Assembly (NCBI GenBank): GCA_011525945.1 | Contig: WYBJ01000080.1 | Coordinates: 1-53,541, forward strand | DNA: 53,541 bases | Reading direction: 5' to 3' | Origin: Burkholderiaceae bacterium | GTDB taxonomy: Bacteria > Pseudomonadota > Gammaproteobacteria > Burkholderiales > WYBJ01 | Shown: piece after piece, positions 26,699-37,600 of the stretch | Layout: each line of letters starts with the position of its first letter | How positions within the stretch are numbered: the stretch's first letter is position 1 | Notes under the pieces: generated by a model | What the model saw: only the letters and a program-made list of their open reading frames with translations | The model's database searches: none | Told to the model about the DNA's origin: nothing | Program-made: the position numbers and the translations under genes

Positions 26699-27447
26699 TA
26701 CTTACGCTCGCCGGAAAAGAATTGCGTGGTCTGTTCTCCTCGCCGCTCGCGTGGATCGTGGCTGCACTCCTGCAACTCATCCTCGCCTGGGTCTTCCTGA
26801 TGCGGCTCGACTCGTTCCTAGAATTGCAGCCGCGGCTCGCACAGCTTGCCGATGCGCCCGGGGCGAGCGAGATCGTCACCGCGCCCCTGTTCTCCGCCGC
26901 CGCCGTGATCCTGATGATGGCCACACCCATCTTCGGCATGCGCCTGATCGCCGAAGAGCGCCGCAACCGCACCATGCCGCTGCTCATGTCGGCGCCCATC
27001 TCGATGACGCAGATCGTGCTCGGCAAGTTTCTCGGCCTGTGCGCCTTCCTCATGCTGCCGGTCGGCATGGTGAGCGCGATGGGCGCAGCGTTGGCAGCCG
27101 GTGGCGAAATCGACCTGGGACTGCTCGCCGCCAACGCGCTCGGCCTGGCGCTGCTGCTGGCAACCTTTGCCGCGGTGGTATTGTTCGCCTCCAGCCTCAC
27201 CAGTCAGCCGATCATCGCTGCGGTTCTGGGGCTCGGCATCTTGCTCGCATCATGGCTTGCGAGCCTCGCCAATCCCGATTCGGCTGGTGTCTTGCAATTG
27301 CTTTCGGTAACGCGCCGCTTCGAGCGCTTCAACACCGGCCTGGTCGATAGCGCCGACCTGGCATGGCATGCAATTGCAATCGTATTGTTTCTCCTGCTCA
27401 CGATTCGCCGGCTTGACCGCGACCGCCTGGTGGGCCACGGCGCATGA
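26695..27447 (+). CDS. ABC-2 type permease (GldF-like)
   Basis: A 250-residue membrane protein with six predicted helices. The ABC-2 fold begins ILTLAGKELRGLFSSPLAWIV and holds RLIAEERRNRTMPLLMSAPIS, a stretch typical of GldF/NosY-like permeases. The start overlaps the ATPase stop (ATGA). With that ATPase it forms an exporter or a mechanochemical membrane complex. Confidence 0.9.
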   Translation: MILTLAGKELRGLFSSPLAWIVAALLQLILAWVFLMRLDSFLELQPRLAQLADAPGASEIVTAPLFSAAAVILMMATPIFGMRLIAEERRNRTMPLLMSAPISMTQIVLGKFLGLCAFLMLPVGMVSAMGAALAAGGEIDLGLLAANALGLALLLATFAAVVLFASSLTSQPIIAAVLGLGILLASWLASLANPDSAGVLQLLSVTRRFERFNTGLVDSADLAWHAIAIVLFLLLTIRRLDRDRLVGHGA

Positions 27448-27516
27448 GATCGCGGCCCCGGATGCGCGTTGGATCGAGTGCGGGACACGCATCGGAGTCA
27501 GCGCCAGAGGCGCGTC

Positions 27517-28920
27517 ATGACCAAGCGCAAATCGGGTATCCGAGCCAGGCGCAGGATGCGTGTTAGCCCACAGCGCCGGATGCAACTGCGTGTCGCGCTG
27601 CAGAACGGCGTGTTCGTGCTGCTACTGGTTTCGCTTGCTGCCATCCTTGGAGTTTTCTCACGCCACTACCGCGTCGCATGGGATCTGACCACGACCGGAC
27701 GCAATACTCTGTCGTCAGCGTCGCTCGACACGCTGCGCAAGCTCGACGGCCCCGTGCAAGTAACGGCTTACGCGACGCCGCAAGACCCCAGACTGGGCGA
27801 TCTGCGCAAGCATATCGCCGATTTCATCGCCCGCTACCAGCGCGCGAAGCCCGACGTGTTGCTCGAGTTCATCGATCCGCGCAGCCAGCCCAAGGCAGCG
27901 GCACAGGCGGGCGTGCGAGTCAACGGCGAGTTGGTGGTCGAGTACGCCGGACGCAGCGAGCGGCTGTCGAATCTGTCCGAGCTCGACTTCACCAACCTGC
28001 TCATACGTCTGGCGCGCGCCGACGAGCGCCTGGTCATGTGGTTGGAGGGTCACGGCGAGCGCAGTCTCACGGGGCCGGCGAACCATGATCTGGGCGACTT
28101 CGGCAAACAACTGCGAAGCAAGGGCATCGAGCTCTCCAGCCTCAACCTCGCCCTCGCGCCCGATGTTCCCGACAATGCGGCGCTGCTCGTGATTGCTAGC
28201 CCACAGACCCGGGTCAGCTCAGTCGAGCTGGATAAGCTCGTTCGTCACATCGAACGCGGCGGTAATCTGCTCTGGCTGATCGACCAGGAGCCGCTACACG
28301 GCCTGGAACCGCTCGCCGAGCGCTTGGGGCTTGTGCTTTCGCCTGGCGTTGTGGTCGATCCGGACGCGATCGAGCGTGCAAGCAGACCGGTGATGGCGGT
28401 GGCCACGCCTGCGGGCTACGGCTCGCATCCCATCGTGCGTTCCTTCCGCCTGAACACGCTGTTCCCGTTTGTCCGCGCCATCGCGATCAATCCGGCGCCA
28501 GGGTGGGATTACTCGACACTGATCGAAGTCGCGCCACGTGGCTGGATCGAAACCGGTGACCTGGGCGGGCGGATCGTGTTCGACGCCGGGCGCGACATTC
28601 CTGGCCCGGTGCCGATCGCGCTTGCGCTGGAACGATTGCACGAGGAGAAGAACCAGCGCATCGTGGTCATCGGCAGCGCGCACTTCCTCGCCAATACCTA
28701 CCTCGGCAATGGCGGCAATCTCGATCTGGGCGTCAACATCGTGAACTGGCTCACCGGAGACGATCGACTGATCGCGATCCAGCCGCGCAGCGCCCCCGAT
28801 GTGAGCCTGACGCTTTCGCGCGGCTGGTTGGCCGCGATTGTGATCGTGTTCCTGATCGTAATGCCGCTCGCACTGGTCGCGGCAGGTGCCTGGATCTGGT
28901 GGCGGCGACGCGCCGCCTGA
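27517..28920 (+). CDS. GldG-like ABC-associated membrane protein
   Basis: 467 aa. Two membrane helices flank a large periplasmic domain: one near residues 28-50 (VFVLLLVSLAAILGVFS), one near the C terminus (AAIVIVFLIVMPLALVAAGAWIWW). The body matches the 'ABC-type uncharacterized transport system' domain (PF09822 type): DLTTTGRNTLSSASLDTLRKL, WLEGHGERSL, a TGxx-like PVMAVATP and a C-terminal GNLDLGVNIVNWLTGD. ATG 27517 follows AGAGG. Substrate unknown. Confidence 0.85.
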   Translation: MTKRKSGIRARRRMRVSPQRRMQLRVALQNGVFVLLLVSLAAILGVFSRHYRVAWDLTTTGRNTLSSASLDTLRKLDGPVQVTAYATPQDPRLGDLRKHIADFIARYQRAKPDVLLEFIDPRSQPKAAAQAGVRVNGELVVEYAGRSERLSNLSELDFTNLLIRLARADERLVMWLEGHGERSLTGPANHDLGDFGKQLRSKGIELSSLNLALAPDVPDNAALLVIASPQTRVSSVELDKLVRHIERGGNLLWLIDQEPLHGLEPLAERLGLVLSPGVVVDPDAIERASRPVMAVATPAGYGSHPIVRSFRLNTLFPFVRAIAINPAPGWDYSTLIEVAPRGWIETGDLGGRIVFDAGRDIPGPVPIALALERLHEEKNQRIVVIGSAHFLANTYLGNGGNLDLGVNIVNWLTGDDRLIAIQPRSAPDVSLTLSRGWLAAIVIVFLIVMPLALVAAGAWIWWRRRAA

Positions 28921-28930
28921 TGAAAATCGC

Positions 28931-29785
28931 GTGCGCTCCAACTCCCGCTCGCTGCTCAATGTCGGTCTACTCGCGCTGGTCGCGATAGCCGGGACACTGC
29001 TCTATCTCGAACCGGAGCCGAAACGCGACGAGCAATTTCCCATCCTGCCCACGGCAATCGAGGCCGTTCGCCGTATCGAGATCGAACGTGCTAGCGGCAT
29101 GCGCATCGTGCTCGCACGCGAGAGTGGGCGCTGGCGCATGCAGCGCCCCGTGACGGGACGCCTGGATGACATCGCGCTCGCACGCGTGCTCGATATCGGG
29201 CGTGCACGGTCAGACCAGCGCATGCCGGCGTCCGACCTCGGTCGCTTCGAGCTCGATGCGCCGTGGGCACGAATTCGGTTTGATGATCACGTCATCGAGC
29301 TGGGGATGAGCAACCCGCTCACCCAGGAGCTCTACGTGCGCAGCGGCGAGCATGTATTCGCGCTGGCGATACGATACGCGGGCAACCTCCCGGGAGATGT
29401 CTCGAAGCTCCTGGCGCACCGGCTGTTCGGCCCCGGCGAACAGCCGGTTGCGTTTCGCCACGAGCGCTTCGGCGTGCGCGAACGAGATGGCCGCTGGCAG
29501 CTCGAACCGAGCGACGAAGCGACTTCGCAGGACGATCTGCTGCGCTGGGTCGAGCGGTGGCGCCTGGCCAGCAGCATCATCACCCAGCCGCAAACCGATG
29601 CGCACGCGCGCGACACGATGGAGGTCGATCTGCGCGACGGCCACACCATCCGCTTTCAGGTCACGGCTACAACACCCGATCTCGTGTTGAGGCGCGAAGA
29701 CGAGCGCCTCGAGTATCATTTTCCGTCACGCCTCGCCGGGGTGCTGCTCGCGTCGCCCGCTGCGCTGGCGGATAAGAGGCGATAG
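28931..29785 (+). CDS. DUF4340 domain protein
   Basis: A 284-residue protein with one N-terminal anchor (LLNVGLLALVAIAGTLLYL) and a periplasmic DUF4340-like beta domain (IEIERASGMRIVLARESGRWRM, FGVRERDGRWQL). It lies 10 bp after the GldG-like gene. GTG 28931 gives a short cytoplasmic tail before the helix. DUF4340 genes regularly accompany GldG-like transporters; the role is unknown. Confidence 0.8.
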   Translation: MRSNSRSLLNVGLLALVAIAGTLLYLEPEPKRDEQFPILPTAIEAVRRIEIERASGMRIVLARESGRWRMQRPVTGRLDDIALARVLDIGRARSDQRMPASDLGRFELDAPWARIRFDDHVIELGMSNPLTQELYVRSGEHVFALAIRYAGNLPGDVSKLLAHRLFGPGEQPVAFRHERFGVRERDGRWQLEPSDEATSQDDLLRWVERWRLASSIITQPQTDAHARDTMEVDLRDGHTIRFQVTATTPDLVLRREDERLEYHFPSRLAGVLLASPAALADKRR

Positions 29786-29786
29786 C

Positions 29787-30605
29787 GTGCCCGAGCTTCC
29801 GGAAGTGGAGACGACGTGCCGCGGACTGGCACCGCATCTGGTCGGACGGCGCATCGTCGCGGTCGCGGTGCGCGATTCCCGCTTGCGCTGGCCGGTCGCC
29901 AAGGATCTTGCCGCCGCCGTCACGGGCCAGCGCATCATTGACCTTCGGCGCCGTGCAAAGTACCTCATCATCGAGCTCGAGCGCGATGCGCTGATCGTAC
30001 ACCTGGGTATGTCGGGCGCGCTCGGCATCGTGGCCGCTCGCTCGCCTGCTGGCAAGCATGATCACTTCGAACTCGAGCTCGACGCGGGCCATGCGCTGCG
30101 CCTCACCGACCCGCGCCGCTTCGGCTCGATCCATCGCGTACGCGGCGAACCCGAGGCGCACAGACTGCTTGCACGTCTCGGCCCCGAGCCATTGTCGGCC
30201 GAGTTCGACCCGCAGCGTTTGCATCGCATCACGCGTGGGCGACGCGCGAGCATCAAGGAGACCTTGATGAACGGCCGCATCGTCGTCGGCGTCGGCAATA
30301 TCTACGCCAGCGAAGCGCTGTTTCGCGCTCGCATCCATCCGCGCACGCCGGCGGGGAGAATCAGCCTCACGCGCTACGCGCTGCTCGTGCGCTGCGTGCA
30401 GGAAACCCTGCGCGCGGCGATCGAAGCGGGCGGCAGCAGCCTGCGCGACTGGCACCATGCCGATGGCAGTCTTGGCTGCTTCCAGCAAAGCTATTTTGTC
30501 TACCGGCGGGAGGCCGAAGCGTGCCGTGTGTGCGCTGCTCCGATCCGGTCGATCCGCCAGGCCCAGCGCGCGACCTACTATTGCCCCCGGTGCCAGCAGC
30601 GCTGA
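29787..30605 (+). CDS. mutM: Formamidopyrimidine-DNA glycosylase (MutM/Fpg)
   Basis: Removes 8-oxoguanine and formamidopyrimidines. It starts PELPEVETTCRGL, where Pro2 and Glu3 are catalytic; Lys58 lies in RRRAKYLI. The helix-two-turn-helix contains VGVGNIYASEALFRARIHP, and the zinc finger CRVCAAPI..YYCPRC is intact. GTG 29787 is 1 bp after the preceding gene. It converges with the ferredoxin gene, 3 bp away. Confidence 0.97.
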   Translation: MPELPEVETTCRGLAPHLVGRRIVAVAVRDSRLRWPVAKDLAAAVTGQRIIDLRRRAKYLIIELERDALIVHLGMSGALGIVAARSPAGKHDHFELELDAGHALRLTDPRRFGSIHRVRGEPEAHRLLARLGPEPLSAEFDPQRLHRITRGRRASIKETLMNGRIVVGVGNIYASEALFRARIHPRTPAGRISLTRYALLVRCVQETLRAAIEAGGSSLRDWHHADGSLGCFQQSYFVYRREAEACRVCAAPIRSIRQAQRATYYCPRCQQR

Positions 30606-30608
30606 AAG

Positions 30609-31944
<1,336 letters not shown>

Positions 31945-31948
<4 letters not shown>

Positions 31949-33288
31949 CGTTGCGCGGCAGCCGCGACTCCGCCGCCGACCACCACGGTGACCAACTTCG
32001 ATGGATGGACGTGTCGTGCGAACGCCGCCTTGATGGCCGCCACGTCAACTTTGCGGATATTCGGAACGAAATCCTCGAGGTAGGACAGTGGCAAATCGTA
32101 GAAGCCGATCACGGCCAGGTACTCGTGGATCTTGCGATTGGAGTCGATGCGCAAGGGGAAGCCGCCGATCAGGTTCATCTTCGCGTCCTCCAACTCCTGT
32201 TCGGTCGGACCATTGCCGAGGAACTCGCGCAAGGTCCGCATCACCACCTCGATCGCGGCCTTGGCCTGATCTCCGCGCGTCTGTAACCCGATGCGGAACG
32301 GGCCTCTACGCTCGAGCGGCATGAAATAGCTGTACACGCTGTAAGCCAGCCCGCGTTTAGAGCGCACCTCATCGGTGAGACGCGACTCGAAGCCGCCGCC
32401 ACCCAGGATGTAGTTGCCCACGAACAGCGCGAAATAATCGGGATCGGTGCGCCGGATGCCGGGAGCGCCGATCAGGATGTGCGCCTGTGATGCGGGATGC
32501 GCAATGTCGATATCCGCAGCGCGCGCGAGATCGTCGACCTTCGGGATGCGATCCGGTTCGCTCGCGGCGCGCGGCAGCCCGGCGGTCAGGCGTTCTGCGA
32601 TCTGCTCCGCTTCGCCGCGAGTCGCATCGCCCATGATCGCGACGACCGCACGGGTGGCTAAGTAATGGCTACGATAGAAGCCGATCAGATCTTCTCGTGC
32701 GAGCCCCCGAACGGTTGCGACCTCGCCGCTAGCGCGCAAGCCGTACGGGTGATCGGGAAACACGGCGCGGCTGAAGGCGCGATTGGCGAGCGTGTCGGGT
32801 TTGGTGTCGGCTTCCTTCAGGCCAGCGATCGCTCGCAGCCGCTCGCGGGCCAGAACATCTTCAGGAAACTCGGGTTCAAGCAGCACCTTTGCCATCACCT
32901 CAAGCGCGGGCTCACGCTCGGCCGGATTCGACAGCGTGCGCAGATTCACACCCGCTCGGTCGGAATCGAACCGTCCCCCGAGTTGCGCACCGACATCGGC
33001 GATCCGACGCGAGATCTCGTTCTCGCTCAATCCGCCAGCGCCAAGCCGCAGCAGTCTCTGCGTGAATGCCGCGCGGCCCGCCTTTTCCTTCGTGTCGAAA
33101 CCGGAGCCGGCTGGGAAATCCACGCTCACGTCGAGCATCGGCAGATCGTGATTCTCGACGAACAGCACACGCGCTCCGGAAGACGTCTTCCAGTCCTGGA
33201 TCGGCAGCAGGGCGTGCGCGCTGCCGCTCGCCAGGGTCAGGACGGTAAGCAGTGCGGCGACAAGCGCATTCAAAGCACGATCTCTCAA
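31945..33288 (-). CDS. M16 family zinc protease, inactive-type subunit
   Basis: 447 aa with a signal peptide (LVAALLTVLTLASGSAHA). It has the two-domain M16 fold but lacks the zinc motif HxxEH: the site reads GRAAFTQRLLRLG. The C-terminal domain keeps the Arg/Tyr substrate pair (DEVRSKRGLAYSVYSYF). By analogy with bacterial and mitochondrial processing peptidases, it should pair with the catalytic subunit encoded immediately upstream (4-nt overlap) as a periplasmic heterodimer. Confidence 0.92.
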
Positions 33289-34667
33289 TGACGCAATCCT
33301 GAAGGTGGTGATGGCGGCCGCTTGCCCGAAAGTGGCTGCGGTCGCAGCACGGCCACCGTTAATGCGTCATCGTTGAAATAGCGTTGCGCCACCTGCTGCA
33401 CCTGCTCGGCGGTCACTTCGCGCAACCGCTCGACCTGCCGATCGATCAGACGATGGGACAAGCCGATCGCCTCCAACGAGCCGATCTGACGCGCCTGCGC
33501 AAACATCGAGTCACGCGCATAGACTTGCGCGGCCACCACCTGCGCCTTCACCCGGGCAAGCTCGTCCTCGCGCACGCCTTCGGCGGCGATGCGCCGCACC
33601 TCGGCCTTGAGTGCCTGTTCAAGCTCTTCCACGGTCTTGCCTTCCGAAGGTGTCGCCGACAGCAGGAACGTCCCGGGCCCGCGGCCGACACCCTGATAGC
33701 CGGCGCCCGCGGCCGCCGCCAGACGTGAGCCGCGCACCAGAGCTGCCTGCAGCCGCGCACCGTCGTGGCCGTCAAGCACACCTTCCAGCACATCGAGCGC
33801 GAAAGGCTCCCAATCCTTTTCTGGATCTTCAAGCTTCGGCACACGATAGGCCATCAGCAGGCTCGGCAGTTCGGATGGCGCCTTGATGGTGATGCGGCGC
33901 GGTCCGCGCTGCTCGGATTCGGCGAACTTACCGCGCGCGGGTAGCTCGCGCGCCGCAATGCCCCCGAAATACTTGCGTGCCAGTTCGTGCACTTCCTCCC
34001 CGCCCACGTCGCCGACCACGACCAGGATAGCGTTGTTTGGCGCGTACCACTGCCGATACCAGTTGCGCGCATCCTCCACCTGCATGTTCTTCAGGTCGTT
34101 CATCCAGCCGATGACCGGTTGACGGTAAGGGTGCGAGAGTAGCGCGGTCGCCATCAGCCCTTCGTACATGAGCGAATCCGGCCGATCATCGGTACGCCAA
34201 CGCCGCTCTTCCATCACCACGCGCAGCTCCTTGCCGAACTCGTCCTTGCTCAGGATGAGATTGGCCATGCGATCGGCTTCCATCTCGAGCGCGAGCGGCA
34301 GATGGTCGCGATGCAGCGTCTGGAAGTAAGCGGTGTAGTCGCGGCTGGTAAACGCATTGTCGCGCCCGCCGGCGCGGGCGATGCGACGGGAGAACTCTCC
34401 GTTCGGGATTCTCTCGGTGCCCTTGAACATCATGTGCTCGAGTGCGTGCGAGACGCCGGTCGTGCCGTTGAGCTCGTCGACACTGCCGACAACATACCAA
34501 ACCATCGACACCACGACCGGCGCGCGGTGATCTTCGCGCACGAACACGCGCATGCCATTGTCGAGACGATACTCGTGCACCGGCGGGCTCGCTGCGGCGG
34601 CGGCAAGCGCCGGTGCGAACCCGTTGACGGCAAGGACGATGAACCACAGGAGTGCACAAACCCGCAT
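33285..34667 (-). CDS. M16 family zinc protease, catalytic subunit
   Basis: 460 aa. Signal peptide LLWFIVLAVNGFAPALAAAA, then a complete zinc site HALEH (GVSHALEHMMFKGTE) with the distal Glu in the following helix. A YRxxR-type C-terminal domain ends in AQRYFNDDALTVAVLRP. ATG 34667 was preferred because it gives the signal peptide; the reading frame continues upstream over ftsY in the opposite strand. Pairs with the inactive subunit at 31945. Confidence 0.93.
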   Translation of the reverse strand: MRVCALLWFIVLAVNGFAPALAAAAASPPVHEYRLDNGMRVFVREDHRAPVVVSMVWYVVGSVDELNGTTGVSHALEHMMFKGTERIPNGEFSRRIARAGGRDNAFTSRDYTAYFQTLHRDHLPLALEMEADRMANLILSKDEFGKELRVVMEERRWRTDDRPDSLMYEGLMATALLSHPYRQPVIGWMNDLKNMQVEDARNWYRQWYAPNNAILVVVGDVGGEEVHELARKYFGGIAARELPARGKFAESEQRGPRRITIKAPSELPSLLMAYRVPKLEDPEKDWEPFALDVLEGVLDGHDGARLQAALVRGSRLAAAAGAGYQGVGRGPGTFLLSATPSEGKTVEELEQALKAEVRRIAAEGVREDELARVKAQVVAAQVYARDSMFAQARQIGSLEAIGLSHRLIDRQVERLREVTAEQVQQVAQRYFNDDALTVAVLRPQPLSGKRPPSPPSGLRH

Positions 34668-34713
34668 GCTAGAATCGGCCACTTTCGGACTCTTCCTCTG
34701 ACACTGTAGCATC

Positions 34714-35694
34714 ATGTTCGGTTTCCTCAAATCGCAGCGCAAGGAATCCGACCGCAGGGAGGAAGGTGGATGGGCTGCACGGCTGAAGCAGGGTCTGCAG
34801 CGCACGCGTGAGATCCTCAATACCGACGTTACGGAGCTTTTCGCGCGCCATCCGCAGATCGACGAGGCGCTGTACGAGGAGCTGGAGACCCTGCTGATCT
34901 CGGCCGATGTCGGTGTCGCGGCCACCGAGCACGTGATCGAGGCGCTGCGCAATCGCGCCAGGCGCGATCGTATCACCGATGCGGGTGAGTTGCGCGCGAC
35001 CCTGAAGGACGTGCTGTACGAGCTGATCGCCCCGCTTGAGCAGGCGCTCGACGTATCGCATGAGAAGCCGTTCGTGATCATGATGGTCGGCGTGAACGGC
35101 ACCGGCAAGACGACCTCCATCGGCAAACTGGCGAAGCACTGTCAGGCGGCCGGGCTCACGGTATTGCTCGCAGCTGGAGACACTTTCCGTGCGGCCGCGC
35201 GCGAGCAGCTCGCGGTCTGGGGCGAGCGCAACAACGTCGCGGTCATCTCACAGCGCGGTGGCGATTCCGCCGCGGTGATTTTCGACGCGGTACAGGCAGC
35301 ACGGGCGCGTGGCAGCGATATCCTGATCGCGGATACCGCCGGCAGGCTGCCGACGCAGCTCCATCTCATGGAGGAAATTCGCAAGGTCAAGCGCGTCATC
35401 GACCGTGCAGCTCCAGGTGCGCCGCACGAAATTCTGCTGGTACTCGACGCCAATACCGGCCAGAACGCACTCGCGCAGGTAAAGGCATTCGACGACGCGC
35501 TCGGGGTCACCGGACTCATCATGACCAAGCTCGACGGTACGGCCAAGGGTGGCGTTATCGCGGCGATCGCACACGCGCGCTCTGCCCGATCGAAGGACAG
35601 ACCCATCCCACTCCGTTTCATCGGCGTCGGTGAAGGCATGGATGATCTGCAGGCGTTCAACGCACGCGCTTTCGTCGACGCCTTGTTCGATTGA
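34714..35694 (+). CDS. ftsY: Signal recognition particle receptor FtsY
   Basis: SRP GTPase, 326 aa, with a short amphipathic N terminus (MFGFLKSQRKE) rather than a long acidic domain. N domain about residues 20-100; G domain with G1 GVNGTGKTTSIGKLA, DTFRAAAREQL, G3 DTAGRLPT, G4 TKLDGTAKGG and the terminal GVGEGMDDLQAFNARAFVDALF. It docks SRP-ribosome complexes at SecYEG. Divergent from the M16 pair. No clear Shine-Dalgarno precedes ATG. Confidence 0.97.
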   Translation: MFGFLKSQRKESDRREEGGWAARLKQGLQRTREILNTDVTELFARHPQIDEALYEELETLLISADVGVAATEHVIEALRNRARRDRITDAGELRATLKDVLYELIAPLEQALDVSHEKPFVIMMVGVNGTGKTTSIGKLAKHCQAAGLTVLLAAGDTFRAAAREQLAVWGERNNVAVISQRGGDSAAVIFDAVQAARARGSDILIADTAGRLPTQLHLMEEIRKVKRVIDRAAPGAPHEILLVLDANTGQNALAQVKAFDDALGVTGLIMTKLDGTAKGGVIAAIAHARSARSKDRPIPLRFIGVGEGMDDLQAFNARAFVDALFD

Positions 35695-35763
35695 GGCCCC
35701 CGCGATCTGCAGCCCGACTTGCACTTCGCTTTCACGCCCCGCGCCGTGACCGCCGGTGTCTCC

Positions 35764-36426
35764 ATGATCCGGTTCGATCGCGTTGGCAAGCGCTACCCCG
35801 GGGGAATCGAGGTGCTAGCGCGGGTGAGCCTGGAAATCGCGCGCGGCGAGCTGGTGGTAGTAACCGGACCATCGGGCGCGGGCAAGAGCACTCTGCTCAA
35901 TCTCATGGCGGGAATCGAGCTGCCGACGGTAGGGCATGTCGCGGTCAACGGCGAGAACCTGTCGCGGATGCGCCCGCGCGCGCTGCCCTACCTGCGACGC
36001 CAGTTCGGGCTCGTGTTCCAGGACCACAAGCTGTTGTACGACCGTAGCGTGTTCGACAATGTCGCACTGCCGCTGCGCATCGTCGGCTTCGATGCAGCCA
36101 CCATTCCGGGCCGGGTAAGCGCCGCGCTCGACAAGGTGGGTTTGCTCGACCGCAGCCGCAGCCCGCCGATCGCACTTTCGGGCGGCGAACAGCAGCGCCT
36201 GTGCATCGCGCGCGCGATCGTGCACCGGCCAGCGATCTTGCTCGCCGACGAACCCACAGCGAACCTCGATCCCGACTATGCCGCAGCGATCGCCGATTTA
36301 CTGCTATCGCTCAATCGAGCCGGGGTGACGGTGGTCATTGCCACGCACGACCGCGCGGTCTCCGACCGACTGCCAACGCGTCGTATCGAGTTGCGCGCCG
36401 CTCGCTTGCACGAGGCAGCGGCGTGA
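35764..36426 (+). CDS. ftsE: Cell division ATP-binding protein FtsE
   Basis: 220 aa. Walker A GPSGAGKSTLLNLM, Q-loop FQDHKLLYDRSVFDNV, signature LSGGEQQRLCIARAI, Walker B ILLADEPTANLDP, His in ATHDRAV. With FtsX it activates septal peptidoglycan hydrolases. ATG 35764 matches the usual MIRFDRVGKRYPGG. In most bacteria ftsX follows within a few bases; here 223 bp intervene. Confidence 0.97.
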   Translation: MIRFDRVGKRYPGGIEVLARVSLEIARGELVVVTGPSGAGKSTLLNLMAGIELPTVGHVAVNGENLSRMRPRALPYLRRQFGLVFQDHKLLYDRSVFDNVALPLRIVGFDAATIPGRVSAALDKVGLLDRSRSPPIALSGGEQQRLCIARAIVHRPAILLADEPTANLDPDYAAAIADLLLSLNRAGVTVVIATHDRAVSDRLPTRRIELRAARLHEAAA

Positions 36427-36653
36427 GCTTCCCGAACGAGTGGGGTCGTTGCGAGCCACCCGCGCGACGCGCCCCGCTTGCGCAGAACAACCGCAAAGCG
36501 GACCACGCACCCCGCCGATGCCTTGCCGGCTCATCTACCGTGACGGTGCGCAGCCGGCTCTGCGCAACCCTGATCGACGGCAAGGCCAATCGGCATCCGG
36601 CCGTTAGAACCTCGGCGCGAGGTCGGGATCGGCGATTCGGGGGCGGCGCGTGA
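36423..36653 (+). CDS. Possible 76-residue ORF between ftsE and ftsX
   Basis: The GTG at 36423 overlaps the ftsE stop (GTGA), and the TGA at 36651-36653 overlaps the ftsX GTG (GTGA), so the frame links both genes by 4-nt overlaps. The product would be rich in Arg, Ala and Pro, with no membrane segment and no family resemblance (starts VSFPNEWGRC, ends RRFGGGA). Composition is like that of random GC-rich frames, so coding is doubtful; the exact coupling at both ends is the only support. Confidence 0.25.
   Translation: MSFPNEWGRCEPPARRAPLAQNNRKADHAPRRCLAGSSTVTVRSRLCATLIDGKANRHPAVRTSARGRDRRFGGGA
36517..36622 (+). other. Nested stem-loop region in the ftsE-ftsX spacer
   Basis: Outer arms GATGCC-TTGCCG (36517-36528) and CGGCAA ... 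GGCATC (36578-36597, with an 8-nt insertion) enclose a perfect 7-bp hairpin TGCGCAG-CCGGCT-CTGCGCA (36547-36566). A second hairpin CCTCG-GCG-CGAGG lies at 36610-36622. The layout is palindromic at several scales; there is no T-tract, so it is not a standard terminator. Confidence 0.45.
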
Positions 36654-37558
36654 AGGTCTGGGTTGCTGCCCACCGCTATGCCGCCCGCCAAGCACTCGCC
36701 CGCTATGCCCGGCGCCTACTGGCGGCCTCGTTCGAATCCGCCGTGCTCGGTCTAGCCGCAGCCCTGCCGCTCGCCTTCCTGGTTGCGGTGAACAACATTG
36801 CAGATTTCGCGGCTCGGCATCCCGCCACACCCGAGATCTCGATCTACCTTGCACTCGATGCAACGCCGGCCGAGGTCAAGGACGTGGCCGAGCGCTTGCG
36901 CCGCATCGAGGGCGCCGAGGTGCGTTTCATCTCGCGGACGGAAGCGTCCAAGCTGTTACGCCGGTCGGCTGCGCTCGCCGACGTCCTGGATGCTCTGCCG
37001 AGCAACCCGCTGCCAGATGCATTCACGCTGCGTCTCGCCATTGCCGACACGCACCGCCTGGACGCATTTCGTCGCGAAATCGCGGCGTGGCCGCGCGTAG
37101 ACCGCACCCACGTCGATTCCGCATGGGCGCAGAAACTGGAAGCATTGGTACATGCCGGCCGTCTCGCCGCCGCGTGCCTGGGCGCGCTGCTTGGCCTGGG
37201 TATGCTGGCGGTGACATTCAACACCATACGCCTGCAAATGTTGCAGCGGCGCGATGAAATCGAGGTGTCGCGCCTGATCGGGGCCACTGAAGCCTTTATA
37301 CGCCGCCCTTACCTCTATTTCGGTGCTCTGCAGGGCTTTTTCGGCGCTGCCGTCGCACTCGCGTTAGTCGCTGCGTTGGACGCCATCGCTTCTCAGGAAT
37401 TAGCCGCTCTATCAGAGAGCTACGGAATTATTTTGGAGTTGCAGCCGCTGCCCGTCGGAACCTCCGGCGGCGTTCTTGCTGCGGGTGCGGCGCTCGGTCT
37501 GGCAGCCGCCTGGTTTTGCGCCGCGCGCGCCGCCAGGGCGCGCGGTTTGCGCATCTAG
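36650..37558 (+). CDS. ftsX: Cell division protein FtsX
   Basis: 302 aa, four predicted membrane helices (about residues 25-45, 168-190, 222-245, 270-295). The extracytoplasmic loop between helices 1 and 2 (about residues 47-160) contains the ISIYLALDATPAEVKDVAE stretch that in homologues binds EnvC-type activators. Cytoplasmic segment QMLQRRDEIEVSRLIGATEAFIRRP is the family signature. Starts at GTG 36650. Confidence 0.95.
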   Translation: MKVWVAAHRYAARQALARYARRLLAASFESAVLGLAAALPLAFLVAVNNIADFAARHPATPEISIYLALDATPAEVKDVAERLRRIEGAEVRFISRTEASKLLRRSAALADVLDALPSNPLPDAFTLRLAIADTHRLDAFRREIAAWPRVDRTHVDSAWAQKLEALVHAGRLAAACLGALLGLGMLAVTFNTIRLQMLQRRDEIEVSRLIGATEAFIRRPYLYFGALQGFFGAAVALALVAALDAIASQELAALSESYGIILELQPLPVGTSGGVLAAGAALGLAAAWFCAARAARARGLRI

Positions 37559-37600
37559 CGAGGAACGCTCAGCGCGCGCTTTCGGACGAACTTTTCGCCT

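Noticed and set aside
34669..35139. Upstream extension of the active M16 gene over ftsY
   Set aside because: Antisense to the ftsY N domain and would destroy the signal peptide at ATG 34667.
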